Positions 55,032 through 64,000 of a stretch of 64,000 nt of DNA are shown one piece after another. The position numbers were made by a program, and so were the translations under genes. Source of the DNA: Falciphora oryzae (taxonomy: Eukaryota > Ascomycota > Sordariomycetes > Magnaporthales > Magnaporthaceae); contig JNVV01000035.1 in assembly GCA_000733355.1 (NCBI GenBank), positions 259,682-323,681 on the forward strand, given 5' to 3'. Position 1 is the stretch's first letter; every line of letters begins with the position of its first letter. The notes under the pieces are model-generated. The model did not search any database. It was not told where the DNA came from and saw only the letters and a program-made list of their open reading frames with translations.

Positions 55032-57150
55032 GACGGCATGCGTGCGTGGTTTTGCTCGTTGACAGGCAGGCAAAGTCGCATCCTGACAGCGGCCGGGCGG
55101 TTGCACGGCGCACGCGCGCAGCTCGACTTGCATCACCCGAGTGATGCCGAGGATGCTGCGTTCGATATCTCGTCCTGCTATGGGGAATACCTATTCGAGC
55201 AGCACACTAGTCATCGGAAATTGCCTCCATGCAACTCGTCGCTGCTCTCGTTGGTCGCGGCCCCTGAAGCCCGCTCTCCGGTCAGCCTGGACCTTGCCTG
55301 CGCAGGAGGCGGACCCGTTTTGGATGAGTCGCTGGCCCTTCTGGCTCAGGCCGATATCCCGGCCGGCGCAGGGAGGTTAGACCCCAACGGTGAGTTCTTC
55401 GACGCGACCCTGGTCGCCCGCGAGGTCGCAACGGCAAGCGGCGAATCGCGGGCCTGAATCAGCTCATTCTTGTGGGGGGAGGCACTCTGTCGACATCAGG
55501 AAAGGGCACAGGAAATTGTAGATGTCTATTGTTTTCCCCGGGGCTCAGTCCGGGGCTGAGGACCTTGAGGGAGTGATGCGTCAGCAACATGGCGTGTGCG
55601 GGAACGGAAATTGGGCGCGGGCTGGCCCCCACGCTAGGAAATTTTCTCGGCCTCTCTGCCCTGATTTACGGATCGTCGTGCTTCTGGCAGATTGAGGCTC
55701 GGGCCGGCGCTAGCACTCTGCAGTAGACGCTGACCCGGAGGTCACCGCACAGGTGCAGGCAGCGTCGTCCGTCGCTTCCAGAGACCTTCAATCGGTGCTC
55801 GGCGTTCGGGATCTCCTTTTAGAAGCACTAAGCGCTGACAGCAAGACGCGAGAGAAGAAAGGCCGATCAGACATAAGCGACTGTATTACTCAACTTGTGT
55901 CGACAAACATCATCTCGTAGGCTCTCTGCGCCGGTGGTGCTCCACAACCTCGTCCTCGCAAACAAAACAAGCCTCCAAGCGAGGGAGATCTGCGCCTGTG
56001 GCCCACAACGGGCAGAAGCTTGCGATGCCTAAGCTCTCTTGGCTCCCGGCTGCGTCCGAGTCAGCTCCTTGCAGACACACGGGCTGACTCCACAGCAGGC
56101 GCGATGCCGAACGACACCGAGATTTCCGAATGGACACGCCAGCCACCTCCTCTGAGCCATCGCGAAACAAAACACCCTCACATCTGTCATTGATGATTAA
56201 TGCCTCCAGTCCCATTCGATGCCCCCGCGTCTCCTGAGGAGCCCCTCATCTTTCACCTGATTTCTGTACGATACCAGGGATCTTGCGGAGCCGCACGGGA
56301 CGGTCAGGTCAGCGCCCCGGCTTCCATCGAACCTGCCCCCAGGCTCCCCTCGAACGTGACTAAAGCCATCGCGTCTAGTGGACGACAGCTGGCGGCCGTG
56401 GAACCGGTCGGCCAAAAATATCAAGGGCGCCCATCAGCAGCCACGTCAGCTCAGGACCCCGCACTGGAGCCGCCAAGACTTTAAAGCAAGCACCTGTCGC
56501 CCTTGGATCGTGCTTCCGGCGATGAAGTTGGACATCCCGCTGGTTCCGGCGAGGTGCCGTGGCACGAGCGCCCTCCACCTGCTTGGCGAACACCCTGCCC
56601 GCAATATCAAGTGCTTCCCGTTTCTGTTATCCCCACCCCGCCGACGGCAGAAAGGAAAAGGGAAGCAATGCCGCCATGCAAATATCCGATTCAAGATCTG
56701 CCAGACAAGCACGGAAGTCCGGCACTAGCTCGATCTTGGCATCGCTGCCGATGTGCCGATGAGCCGCCATCTCCACAAGCCAGCCCATGGCCTTGGTTCT
56801 CAACCCCACCTGTGGGGGGCCCCAGGCTCTCGCAGCGCCGCGGCCTTCCGCGCCGGCGTGGTTCGGCGAAAGGACGACATGCCGTCATTTGAAGGGCCCA
56901 GCGCCGTTCTTCCCTCCCGCGTATTACTACTTACGCAACCGATTTTTGGGCATGGCGCCGGAATGCCGGACCGAACAGCTCATTCATTCGTGACAGATAA
57001 TGGGGTGTGCCGGGCCTCGGAATCAATGGCATAATTAACGGATGGCGCAAGGGCCACCAGACAGGATACACGAAACATCGCCTGGGAAAGCAAGTGATGC
57101 CGTTAGTATTGTTGTTACTCCGAAAACTCTCACTTCCGCGTTTTACCGCA
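55032..57150. other. Long intergenic region
   Basis: More than 2 kb without a supported gene. A frame ending at 55457 (LACAGGGPVLDESLALLAQ...GRLDPNGEFFDATLVAREVA) has coding-like codon use and may be a gene fragment. A minus frame at 55910-56215 is also open. Neither is recognisable. Confidence 0.4.
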
Positions 57151-57424
57151 TCACAGTCACACCAATCTGCGCCTAGACAAAGTCAAGGGAGAAGCCCCAC
57201 GATGCTTCCCGTCGAGTGTGACATCCGGCCTCCGGAAACCTGCCAGCTCCCTCTCCTTTGGCTTGACAACCCCAAAGAGCCAAAAGCCCGCACTTTTGCC
57301 TTCCACCCACCACATCCTGCGCCTGGACGTCCACTATCCCCACGCCTCGAAGCGGAGCCGACACTGGTGGTGTCGACAGTACTTGGCGCTTGGGCAGCTC
57401 CGTAGACTTCGAGACTCGGGCCTA

Positions 57425-58369
57425 CTACGCCAATGCATGCTGAATCACCCTTGCGTAACGGCCCCGAGGGTGGCTGGGGGGAAAGCTGCGCTCTATCTGA
57501 GATGCAACCTGCCTCCACTCCCGCAGGCTATCCATCGTGATCTTGGTGTTGGCAGGGTCGTTGGCCATCCTGCGGATCGTCCGGACGGCGGAGGCGGTGC
57601 CGAGCACGGCCGCGACGGCTTTGAGGGCATTGGCATTGGCTGCGGCTGCGGGGAGGCTGGCGTCGAGCACTCGCTGGATGTGGTCGACGCACTTCCCCAG
57701 AAGCTCGCCGTCGTCGCCGAGCCGGCCGCCGTACTGGCCCCGGTCGAGATTAGCGATCCATGCAAAGATGGCAGGGGCATCCGCATCTCCAGCGGAGTGT
57801 AGGCCTGGTATTTTGGGATGCGCCATTTGCGAATGACGACCATGAGGTTAGCAGATTTCTGCAGCAACAAAAAGAGGATTTGTGAGCCGGGACTAGGAAA
57901 CTGATTTTCTACCGTCAACGGCACGTCCCAGCTCGGTGTGCATCGTGGCCAAGAGGTCCTGGGCTCGGAGCAGGTCGGAATTGTTCTCGTTGGACGTAGC
58001 CTTGATAATCATATCAGACTCTTGCATGAGTTGATCGACGACTTCCATGAGGATCTCTCGGTGCTCTGGATGAACCCAGGCAACGTGAAGGATGTCTTGG
58101 GCCAGGCGCTCCATCATGCCAACGGACCTGGAGTGCGGGGAGGCGAGCCACACGTTCGTCCAGAGCCGAGAGGCGAGAAGCTGGATTCCAATGGATTTCT
58201 TGATCTCCCGCTCATCCAGCTCCCCAGCCGACTCCTCGCCCTCGTCCGGGTGACGGTCCTCCTCGGGAAGAATGGGGGCGAGGAAGATGCTGAGCCACCG
58301 GGCATTGGCTTTCAGCATCGTGCCATTGTCTGCGGCCCGGTCGAGGTATCTGCAGATTTCGTGAGACAT
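57425..58369 (-). CDS. Hypothetical fungal protein, paralog A of a tandem pair
   Basis: Two exons, 58369-57913 and 57804-57425, joined in phase 1, give 278 residues. The first exon is helical and acidic (IGIQLLASRLWTNVWLASPHSRSVGMMERLAQDIL). The second has APAIFAWIANLDRGQYGGRLGDDGE, DHIQRVLDA and a C-terminal REWRQVASQIERSF. It has the same exon layout, intron phase and motif order as the gene at 59598-60532 (SNLFAWVAGLYEGQQFYKCQLG), so the two are paralogs. It faintly recalls DUF3632-like fungal proteins, but I would not assign that. No signal peptide, membrane helix or catalytic motif is evident. Start chosen as the ATG that begins the conserved helical part. Confidence 0.6.
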
Positions 58370-58463
58370 TGTCGGGTATTGCCCCTACTTGGCTCGGCGG
58401 CAACAAGGGGGATTTAGGAACTGCGTAGGCGTTTGATCTTTGCCTCAATAAAGATGATATTAT

Positions 58464-58712
58464 GGCAGGTTTGGTAGTAAAGGTGTTTTTTGTTTTTTCC
58501 ATACAAAAGCCATAAACCGACGGTTTTTTCCAAATTTAAATCTGATGTAATTTTTGCAAAATTTGATAAAAATAAATTTTTAACTGTTAATTAGTTCTTC
58601 TTTAACCAAACGTTTCAAGCTTTTAAATGCACTTGTTGGTAAAGGGATTTCCAAGCACCAAAAAACTAGCAAAAAACAAAAAACTAAAAAACCATTTACC
58701 ACCAAACCTGCC
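58464..58712. mobile_element. Candidate MITE, AT-rich with terminal inverted repeats
   Basis: About 249 bp that are strikingly AT-rich against GC-rich surroundings. The left end GGCAGGTTTGGTAGTAAA and the right end in inverted sense GGCAGGTTTGGTGGTAAA match closely, and the match extends over about 36 bp with T-rich runs and some mismatches. There is no coding capacity. No clear target-site duplication was found, so the superfamily is open. It sits upstream of paralog A, between the two tandem genes. Confidence 0.6.
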
Positions 58713-59597
58713 CTTAGCTTTTCAAGTAGCAGAGCCGATGGAAGTGAGGGCGTGGTTCCTGCAATTGACAGTTTCTCCAAACAAAAAGCTTAGAACCTTG
58801 ATAAATTCGGAAATTTACCCCGCCAGAAGTATTTTTTTTCAACCAGGGAAGTCGCGTTCATGCTCATCTTTCCAGCGTTGTAGTAGCCACTTGCACTCTT
58901 TACTCTTTGTCGTATTTCCCAAACAATTGTTTCCGTGAGCTTAGCCAGGGTCGAAAAACAGCTCCAGGCAAACACGCCCTGGAACGGGAGCTAATGAACA
59001 TAACTTTGGCTGAGAGATCTGGTGTTACGCAACAGCTCAGGGCGGCAGACCTTTCGTGGCAGTGAGATACTCAAGTTGCGTGGAAGGCGCGGCCATCTGG
59101 ACCAAACAAAGAGTTTGTAATTGAGTGTTTTGTGTGCACCGTCTCTCCTTGTATCTCGGTGATGCTTGTCGTGCTGTACTCGTTTCCCGAATTTCTTTTT
59201 ATCACGATGGGATGGTGATGTTTGTTGGAGGTTTTATTCCTGCTGCGCGGGCCGGAGGAATACGGCAAGTTCATATAGCAGCCCATGGGTGCTCCAGCCT
59301 ACGTTGGGGGTGCTCCAGAAAGCCACATGATCATAGCATAGGAACGCAAGCAGTGGGTTCAAGGCTAATTTTATCTCTGTCAGGACAACTTTTACTTCAG
59401 CGTTCTACCTAATCCTAGCCACCCCGACTGCACCTTCAAAAAACAATGGAGAAGCTCCACGATCCCTTCCCGTCGAGTGTGGTGACCAGGCCACGCCATT
59501 CTGCAACCCATCCAGAAGCTGGCCAACTCTCTCCGCTGACATTGATCATGTCAGCATTCCTGGACAGTCAGGCAAGGCGCGCCATAGGCTCCCTGAG
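58713..59597. other. Intergenic, 3' flank of paralog B
   Basis: About 885 bp. Its right part (about 59370-59480) resembles the 3' flank of paralog A at about 57110-57220, for example both have gagaag(c/t)cccacgat and ttcccgtcgagtgtg. No gene was supported. Confidence 0.55.
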
Positions 59598-60532
59598 CTA
59601 TTTCTCGACCGCCTCCATGTTTGCCAAGATCACGGTTGCGTTCGTGTGCCGGATGTCGCCTGCGGGATAGTGGCCCTGTATCTCAGCCACATGCTTCTGC
59701 CACCGGTGGAAGCGAGAGGTGGACGGCGAGGTGGGTCGGTCGCCGGGGCTTCTCCACATCTCGTAGATGCTCTTGACGACGTCGCCAGTGAGCAAGGTCC
59801 CGACGGCGATGATCGCCTCCCTGCTCACGTTGGCGACTGGGGTGTCTTCAAGCACCACCTTGACGCCACGCTCGATGCACATTTGGAGAGGCGTGTCGTT
59901 GGTGCCGAGCTGGCATTTGTAGAACTGCTGGCCTTCGTAGAGCCCGGCCACCCAGGCGAAAAGATTCGACGAACGCTTGTCTTCCACATTGACGGCTAAA
60001 CATTGCGGTAGAGCGGAGGCAAATGTCAGCGCTCGTACGCGGTGGTGAGGGATGGAAATATCCCAAGTGTGGCCAGAAAACTGAGGATCTGGGGGCTGTT
60101 ATTTTACTTACCATTCAGCTTACGGAGCGTGACAATCTGTATGGCGAGCACCACGTCCTCACGCCTGAGCATGTTCGCGTCGGTGACGCGCTCGAAGGCC
60201 CTCGCAGCCTCGTCAAGCAAGCCGCAGAGTAGCACCATGGCATGCTCTCCGGCGACATGAAAGCCGCAGCCGACATTGATGATATTTCCGATAGCGTCCT
60301 CCAGCACCTTGACGGAGTTGTGGCGCGGGAAGGTGGCCCATACGTTGATCAAGAGCCGAGCGGCGTAGAGTGACACCACTTTTGCCTTGGCCTCGTCGGT
60401 AGGAATCTCAGGGTCTAGTGCCGACTCGAAATAGTGAATCAGGACATCCGCATTTCCCGGATGAATCTTGCGTTCCGCCAAGGCCTCCTCAAGGCAGGCA
60501 TGGATGGCCTTCACCAGGTCCTCGTTGGCCAT
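59598..60532 (-). CDS. Hypothetical fungal protein, paralog B of a tandem pair
   Basis: Two exons, 60532-60112 and 59995-59598, joined in phase 1, give 272 residues. Exon 1 runs from MANEDLVKAIHACLEEALAE through LLINVWATFPRHNSVKVLEDAIGNI to LAIQIVTLRKLN. Exon 2 contains NLFAWVAGLYEGQQFYKCQLG, VKVVLEDTPVANVSREAIIAVGTLL, RFHRWQKHVAEIQGHY and NATVILANMEAVEK. Intron position and phase equal those of paralog A, and alignable blocks (LFAW, the Trp of the first exon, the RxW...H end) are shared, though overall identity is low. No domain can be named with confidence. The donor gtaagt and acceptor gtttag are good. A cytosolic soluble protein is likely. Confidence 0.62.
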
Positions 60533-61639
60533 GCTGTGGAAGTTGTGCGGTTTTGCGATGTGGAGGACTGCCCTTCTTGCGTCGACAGAGCGAAATCTTT
60601 TGCTTAGACTGGGGAGATCGATGAAAGTGGGAAGTGATTCGAGTTGCTGGATATGGTCATGCTACCAAGTGACTGGAACGGCCGCGGAGTGTTTACTTAT
60701 TTCTGTGTGAATCTCAACAGTTTCTTCCTATTGATTTTGTCCTAGGTAGCGCCTTTGGACGAGCCAATCCCCATTGCTGATTTTTGAGCTGTCCAATCCC
60801 CGCACCGGATTCTGTCGACCCCCCCCTTGGGTGCTCCTGCTGTTTGCGCAGCGCCTGCCCAGCAGGGGCTGAAGCCTGCGCAGGAGATCAACCAGATATG
60901 CATGAAAAAATCGAAAAAAAGCTCCGTAGTTGGGACAATTTTCGGGTTTCATTCCTCGCCCTCAAGCCGTCCCGCCCGCTGCGCTGGCGCCTTCCGGGGG
61001 TTGGGCGGCCACGAGCAGCACGAGAGATATAAAGCACCCGAACCACGGTGACTCTGTTCTTTCCAGGGCTGGAGGGAAGGCCAGAGAGCCCAGCACCAAA
61101 GAGAGCACCAGAGAAAGTACTACTGATTAAAATCTGGGAAATCTGGCCACTGCGGCCGCGGAGGGACGAAGGACCGGTTAACACAGGTACGCTCCCGGCC
61201 CTCTCAGCTGTCCCATAGCTATAACATTGGCCAAATCAGTCAATACGAGTTTGTTACATGTCATGGTGCTCATTTCCTTTGTGTCGCCCTTGATTCAGCA
61301 ATGCTATCCAGAGTGACGTGTACCGTTGTTATCCGCCGTTCTGAAAGAAAGCCCCGACGGCTAAACCCGCGGAGGGTTCGCGATCGAGCGAAAGCCATGT
61401 AACAGTATGCAATCGGTCTCGACAAAACCTTTTGTGTTTGCACGGTGTTTGCTGTCTTGTCTCATTTGTTAGACCATCGACACGATTATGGGGCGGCAGA
61501 ATTTGCTAGAGGTTTGGTTGGTGGCGGTTTAGGCTGGGCGACATCCGGGACGACAATAGATCGCTTGGGGACGTAGAAGCTGTGGTTCACTCCCTAATTG
61601 CCAAATATCGGGTGAGTAACTGGTAATTTTGCATCTGAA
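60533..61639. other. Intergenic
   Basis: About 1.1 kb. It includes the promoter of paralog B. No gene was supported; a g/c-rich region with a TATA-like gatataaagc lies near 61027. Confidence 0.5.
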
Positions 61640-62815
61640 AGGACAATCTTATCAAACATGAGCTCTTTCTCGGCAGTCTCGGCGGGCCAGAGACATACGA
61701 GGCTCTGTCGTACACATGGGGCTCCGCCGAGAATCCAGCCACTATCTCGGCGAAGGGGCGGTCGCGCAAAGGTAATGCGGAACCTGGCCACGGCCCTGAG
61801 GTGTCTGCGTCTGGCAGACGCCGCCAGGGTGCTCTGGGCCGACGCGTTCTGCATCACCCAGAGCGACAACGACGGGACGCCGCAGCAGGTAGCCTAGATA
61901 CCGCGTGTGTGCTCGGGTTGCCACAACAAGCAGGCCGTCGTCTGGCTAGGCGAGGAGGACACCGTGTGAACTGTCCTGGGCTTCGCCAGGACCATGGTAA
62001 ATGGGGTCATTGACACTCGCGTGGCCGCCGTCAACATTGAAGACCTAGACCCCACCCCCCTCGACGAAATATGCGCCATGGCAAACCACTATCACGAAGT
62101 GGGAAAGCCCCGAGACACGCACCGCCCGCTCCTCCCCTCATGGCAGGGCCTCGGCCCACGTCGCGACGTCGTCGCAAGCACGACCGGCATCTTCAGCCTA
62201 TTGTTGCTCCCCACAGGCGGCAAGCTGCAACCAGCCCACATGATCCAGGCCTGGAGCCGCAACGCCGCGTGCGACAAGCTCTTCGTGGCCGAGCTGGTCT
62301 GCCTGCTTGAGGCAGCGCTGCTGCCACGGCGCATCAGGCCCGCGCGGCAAAGTCTCCGGCCTTGTCGGCGTGACCGCCACCAGCGGCGCGCACACGGTCT
62401 CCAAGCAGGGTTGTGTACGTCTCGGCAACACGCGCCATCCCGAGCTTGCAGGCATGCCCTTTATCCGCGCCCTGCTGGTCGAGTCACCCGACAGCGAGAT
62501 CGAGGCCCCAAGATCTGCCGTCGCGGGGGGGCCGGCCACACGACCCCCCAGCAGCACCACGTCGCCGCCATGTGCGCACGCGATGGTTGGGTTTCAGCGC
62601 TGGCAAGGACTTCCTGGGCCAGGGCGAGCCGCACCGGTGGAAAAAAAAAAAAAACCTCTGAGGCCGTCCTAGCGCCCAGGGGCATCCGCGTCGGACGCAT
62701 CGCCGAGGTGCGGGACCTCGGTGTGCCGAACGACGTGCCGGGCCATGAAGGGGACACGATCCGCAGTGGCAGGCCTGCGGACTTGGGCAGCGCGAGCTGG
62801 GGCCTCGTGTAAGGC
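61640..62815 (+). pseudogene. Degenerate HET-domain gene
   Basis: From about 61660 the frame reads FLGSLGGPETYEALSYTWGSAENP, the start of a heterokaryon-incompatibility (HET) domain. Near 61768 one extra base moves the match to another frame: VMRNLATALRCLRLADAARVLWADAFCITQSDN, the second HET block. A TAG follows QQVA, then VVWLGEEDTV (third HET block) ends at a TGA. Downstream frames (for example FVAELVCLLEA) may be remains of the rest of the protein. HET proteins trigger non-self recognition and cell death in fungi. This copy has one frameshift and at least two stops, so it should be inactive. A sequencing error would explain only one of these. Confidence 0.65.
62640..62654 (+). repeat. Poly-A run
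   Basis: A homopolymer of about 15 adenines inside the degenerate HET region; prone to length error. Confidence 0.8.
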
Positions 62816-64000
62816 TGCAGTTGGCGACATCATCGTCACGCCGCTGTGCAACTTCCCACCGGTGCCGAGGCGCGTGGAAAGGGATCGAGTGATGCATTTC
62901 TTGTTTGTGGGAGCTTGCTGGCTGGTCAAAGTCAGAAATCCAGTCCGTCAAGCAGCTCTACACCTCTCAGGCAGTACACGTCGACACTGGATACTCGCTG
63001 ACCATGTTTGGGAGTGCCCGTGTTGGGGCTGCGGCTTCGGACGTAGAAGCTTTTCGTCTTCATTGAGTTCTATGGAAGCACGCCAACAAGCCCAGCAGAG
63101 ACACATGGAATGCTCCTAAAAGACTGGCCATTACCCAAGTGATTCGCGTCCCCGATCCGCCGGATGGCGTACCGCAGGGTCTCGTTTTTCTGGCTTCCAC
63201 CGGACGGGCGTGCTTGCCTGCGCTGTGTCTGTGGCCATCCACCTTACACACGGGCTACCATCAGCTACCAGACGCCAGGCACTTGGGATTAGCCCACCAT
63301 TTCCACTTCCCCGGAAAGGCCTGATCTGACTTTGTTTTTTTTCCCCCGCGTCATGTTCCACAAAATCCAGGATTTTCCTCTTTCAGTGCTAGCCGACGGC
63401 GCGGCCACGCTGACGATCCCATGCAAGATTCGCTCTAGCGCGCGTGTGACGCCAACGCCAGCTCAACGCCCTGAATCACGTCCGGGCAGGCCGATCTTGC
63501 TAGGTTGTTCCCTCGGGAGGGGTTTTTAACTAGTGGGACGGAGGATCCGGGGGAGGGGCACCAGCTGACTCACGTTCGATGCAATGCGTTCGACACCACA
63601 GCGCACAACAGTTCGACGTAAGAACCCGCCGCATCGGGTTGGCGTGCGTGGCTCGCCCGAGGGGATGGCGCATGGGTGGTGGGAGAGAATGTGGCAGCCA
63701 GTGCCGTCACATCAAGCAACCTAGCGCGCATCATGGATGGTTTCGATGCCGACACCAATCGGCGTTCAGGGCCAAGAAGATCTACATGGAATCGCGGGGG
63801 GTTCAACATGGGTGCTCCCCGGACCATATCAATCTGAACGACGCCGATTCTCTGTTGGGCTTGTTTTGCCGCCCCCCCTCAGCGTGTGCTCCGAAGGCGA
63901 GCATTAGTCGTTGCGCGTCGCAGGAAGATGGGACGGGGTTTTGTCAAGCCAAAATAGACTTTCTGGGTACCAAAGTCCTGCACCGTGTGATGCAGTCGTG
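62816..64000. other. Right flank without a supported gene
   Basis: About 1.2 kb. Frames up to about 130 residues occur but none is recognisable, and no RNA gene or repeat was seen. Confidence 0.5.

Noticed and set aside
1..64000. CRISPR arrays, operons, ribosome-binding sites, plasmid or phage origins
   Set aside because: The window is eukaryotic nuclear DNA with spliced genes; no direct-repeat/spacer array or bacterial signals were seen.

Overview
The window looks like nuclear DNA of a filamentous ascomycete (Pezizomycotina, probably Sordariomycetes and perhaps near Chaetomiaceae). Genes carry short GT-AG introns of about 45-110 nt, coding exons are GC-rich with C/G-ending codons, and the gene set fits: secreted cellulases of families GH6 and GH7, a GH3 glycosidase, a UMTA-type methyltransferase, 2EXR and HET/ankyrin family proteins, and a Fot1/Pogo transposon. 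Species assignment is inference. Exon models were built by hand from reading frames, splice sites and family conservation.

Left part (1-24 kb): a small frameshifted gene, a secreted or membrane multi-TM protein, then MMS2 (ubiquitin E2 variant) divergent from the 1,793-residue trafficking scaffold MON2. Next come a secreted tyrosinase, a mitochondrial stomatin-like protein divergent from a class I methyltransferase, a dienelactone-hydrolase-like protein that has lost two catalytic residues, a GH6 cellulase, a 2EXR protein and a small locus with a possible prenylated tail.

Middle part (24-41 kb): an intact Pogo/Fot1 transposon with a TA target duplication and 50-bp inverted ends, a tRNA-Gly(GCC), a CBM-less GH7 cellulase convergent with a proteinase-K-like protease, an eight-exon UMTA methyltransferase, and a decayed Gly/Pro/Asn-rich repeat gene.

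Right part (41-64 kb): a broken ankyrin/NLR-like gene with a CAA-to-TAA-type stop, a 7-TM protein, a GH3 enzyme, a C2H2 zinc-finger protein, a short tandem repeat array, a bicupin oxalate decarboxylase, a diverged tandem pair of unknown genes with duplicated flanks and an AT-rich MITE-like element between them, and a HET-domain pseudogene.

Functionally, the secreted enzymes (GH6, GH7, GH3, tyrosinase, oxalate decarboxylase, S8 protease) suit a plant-litter degrader, but they are scattered on both strands among housekeeping genes rather than forming a cluster. I found no clearly new multi-gene system. The most unusual items are the triad-less hydrolase, the polybasic CaaX exon, the MITE-like element with the tandem paralogs, and the transposon with doubled subterminal motifs.
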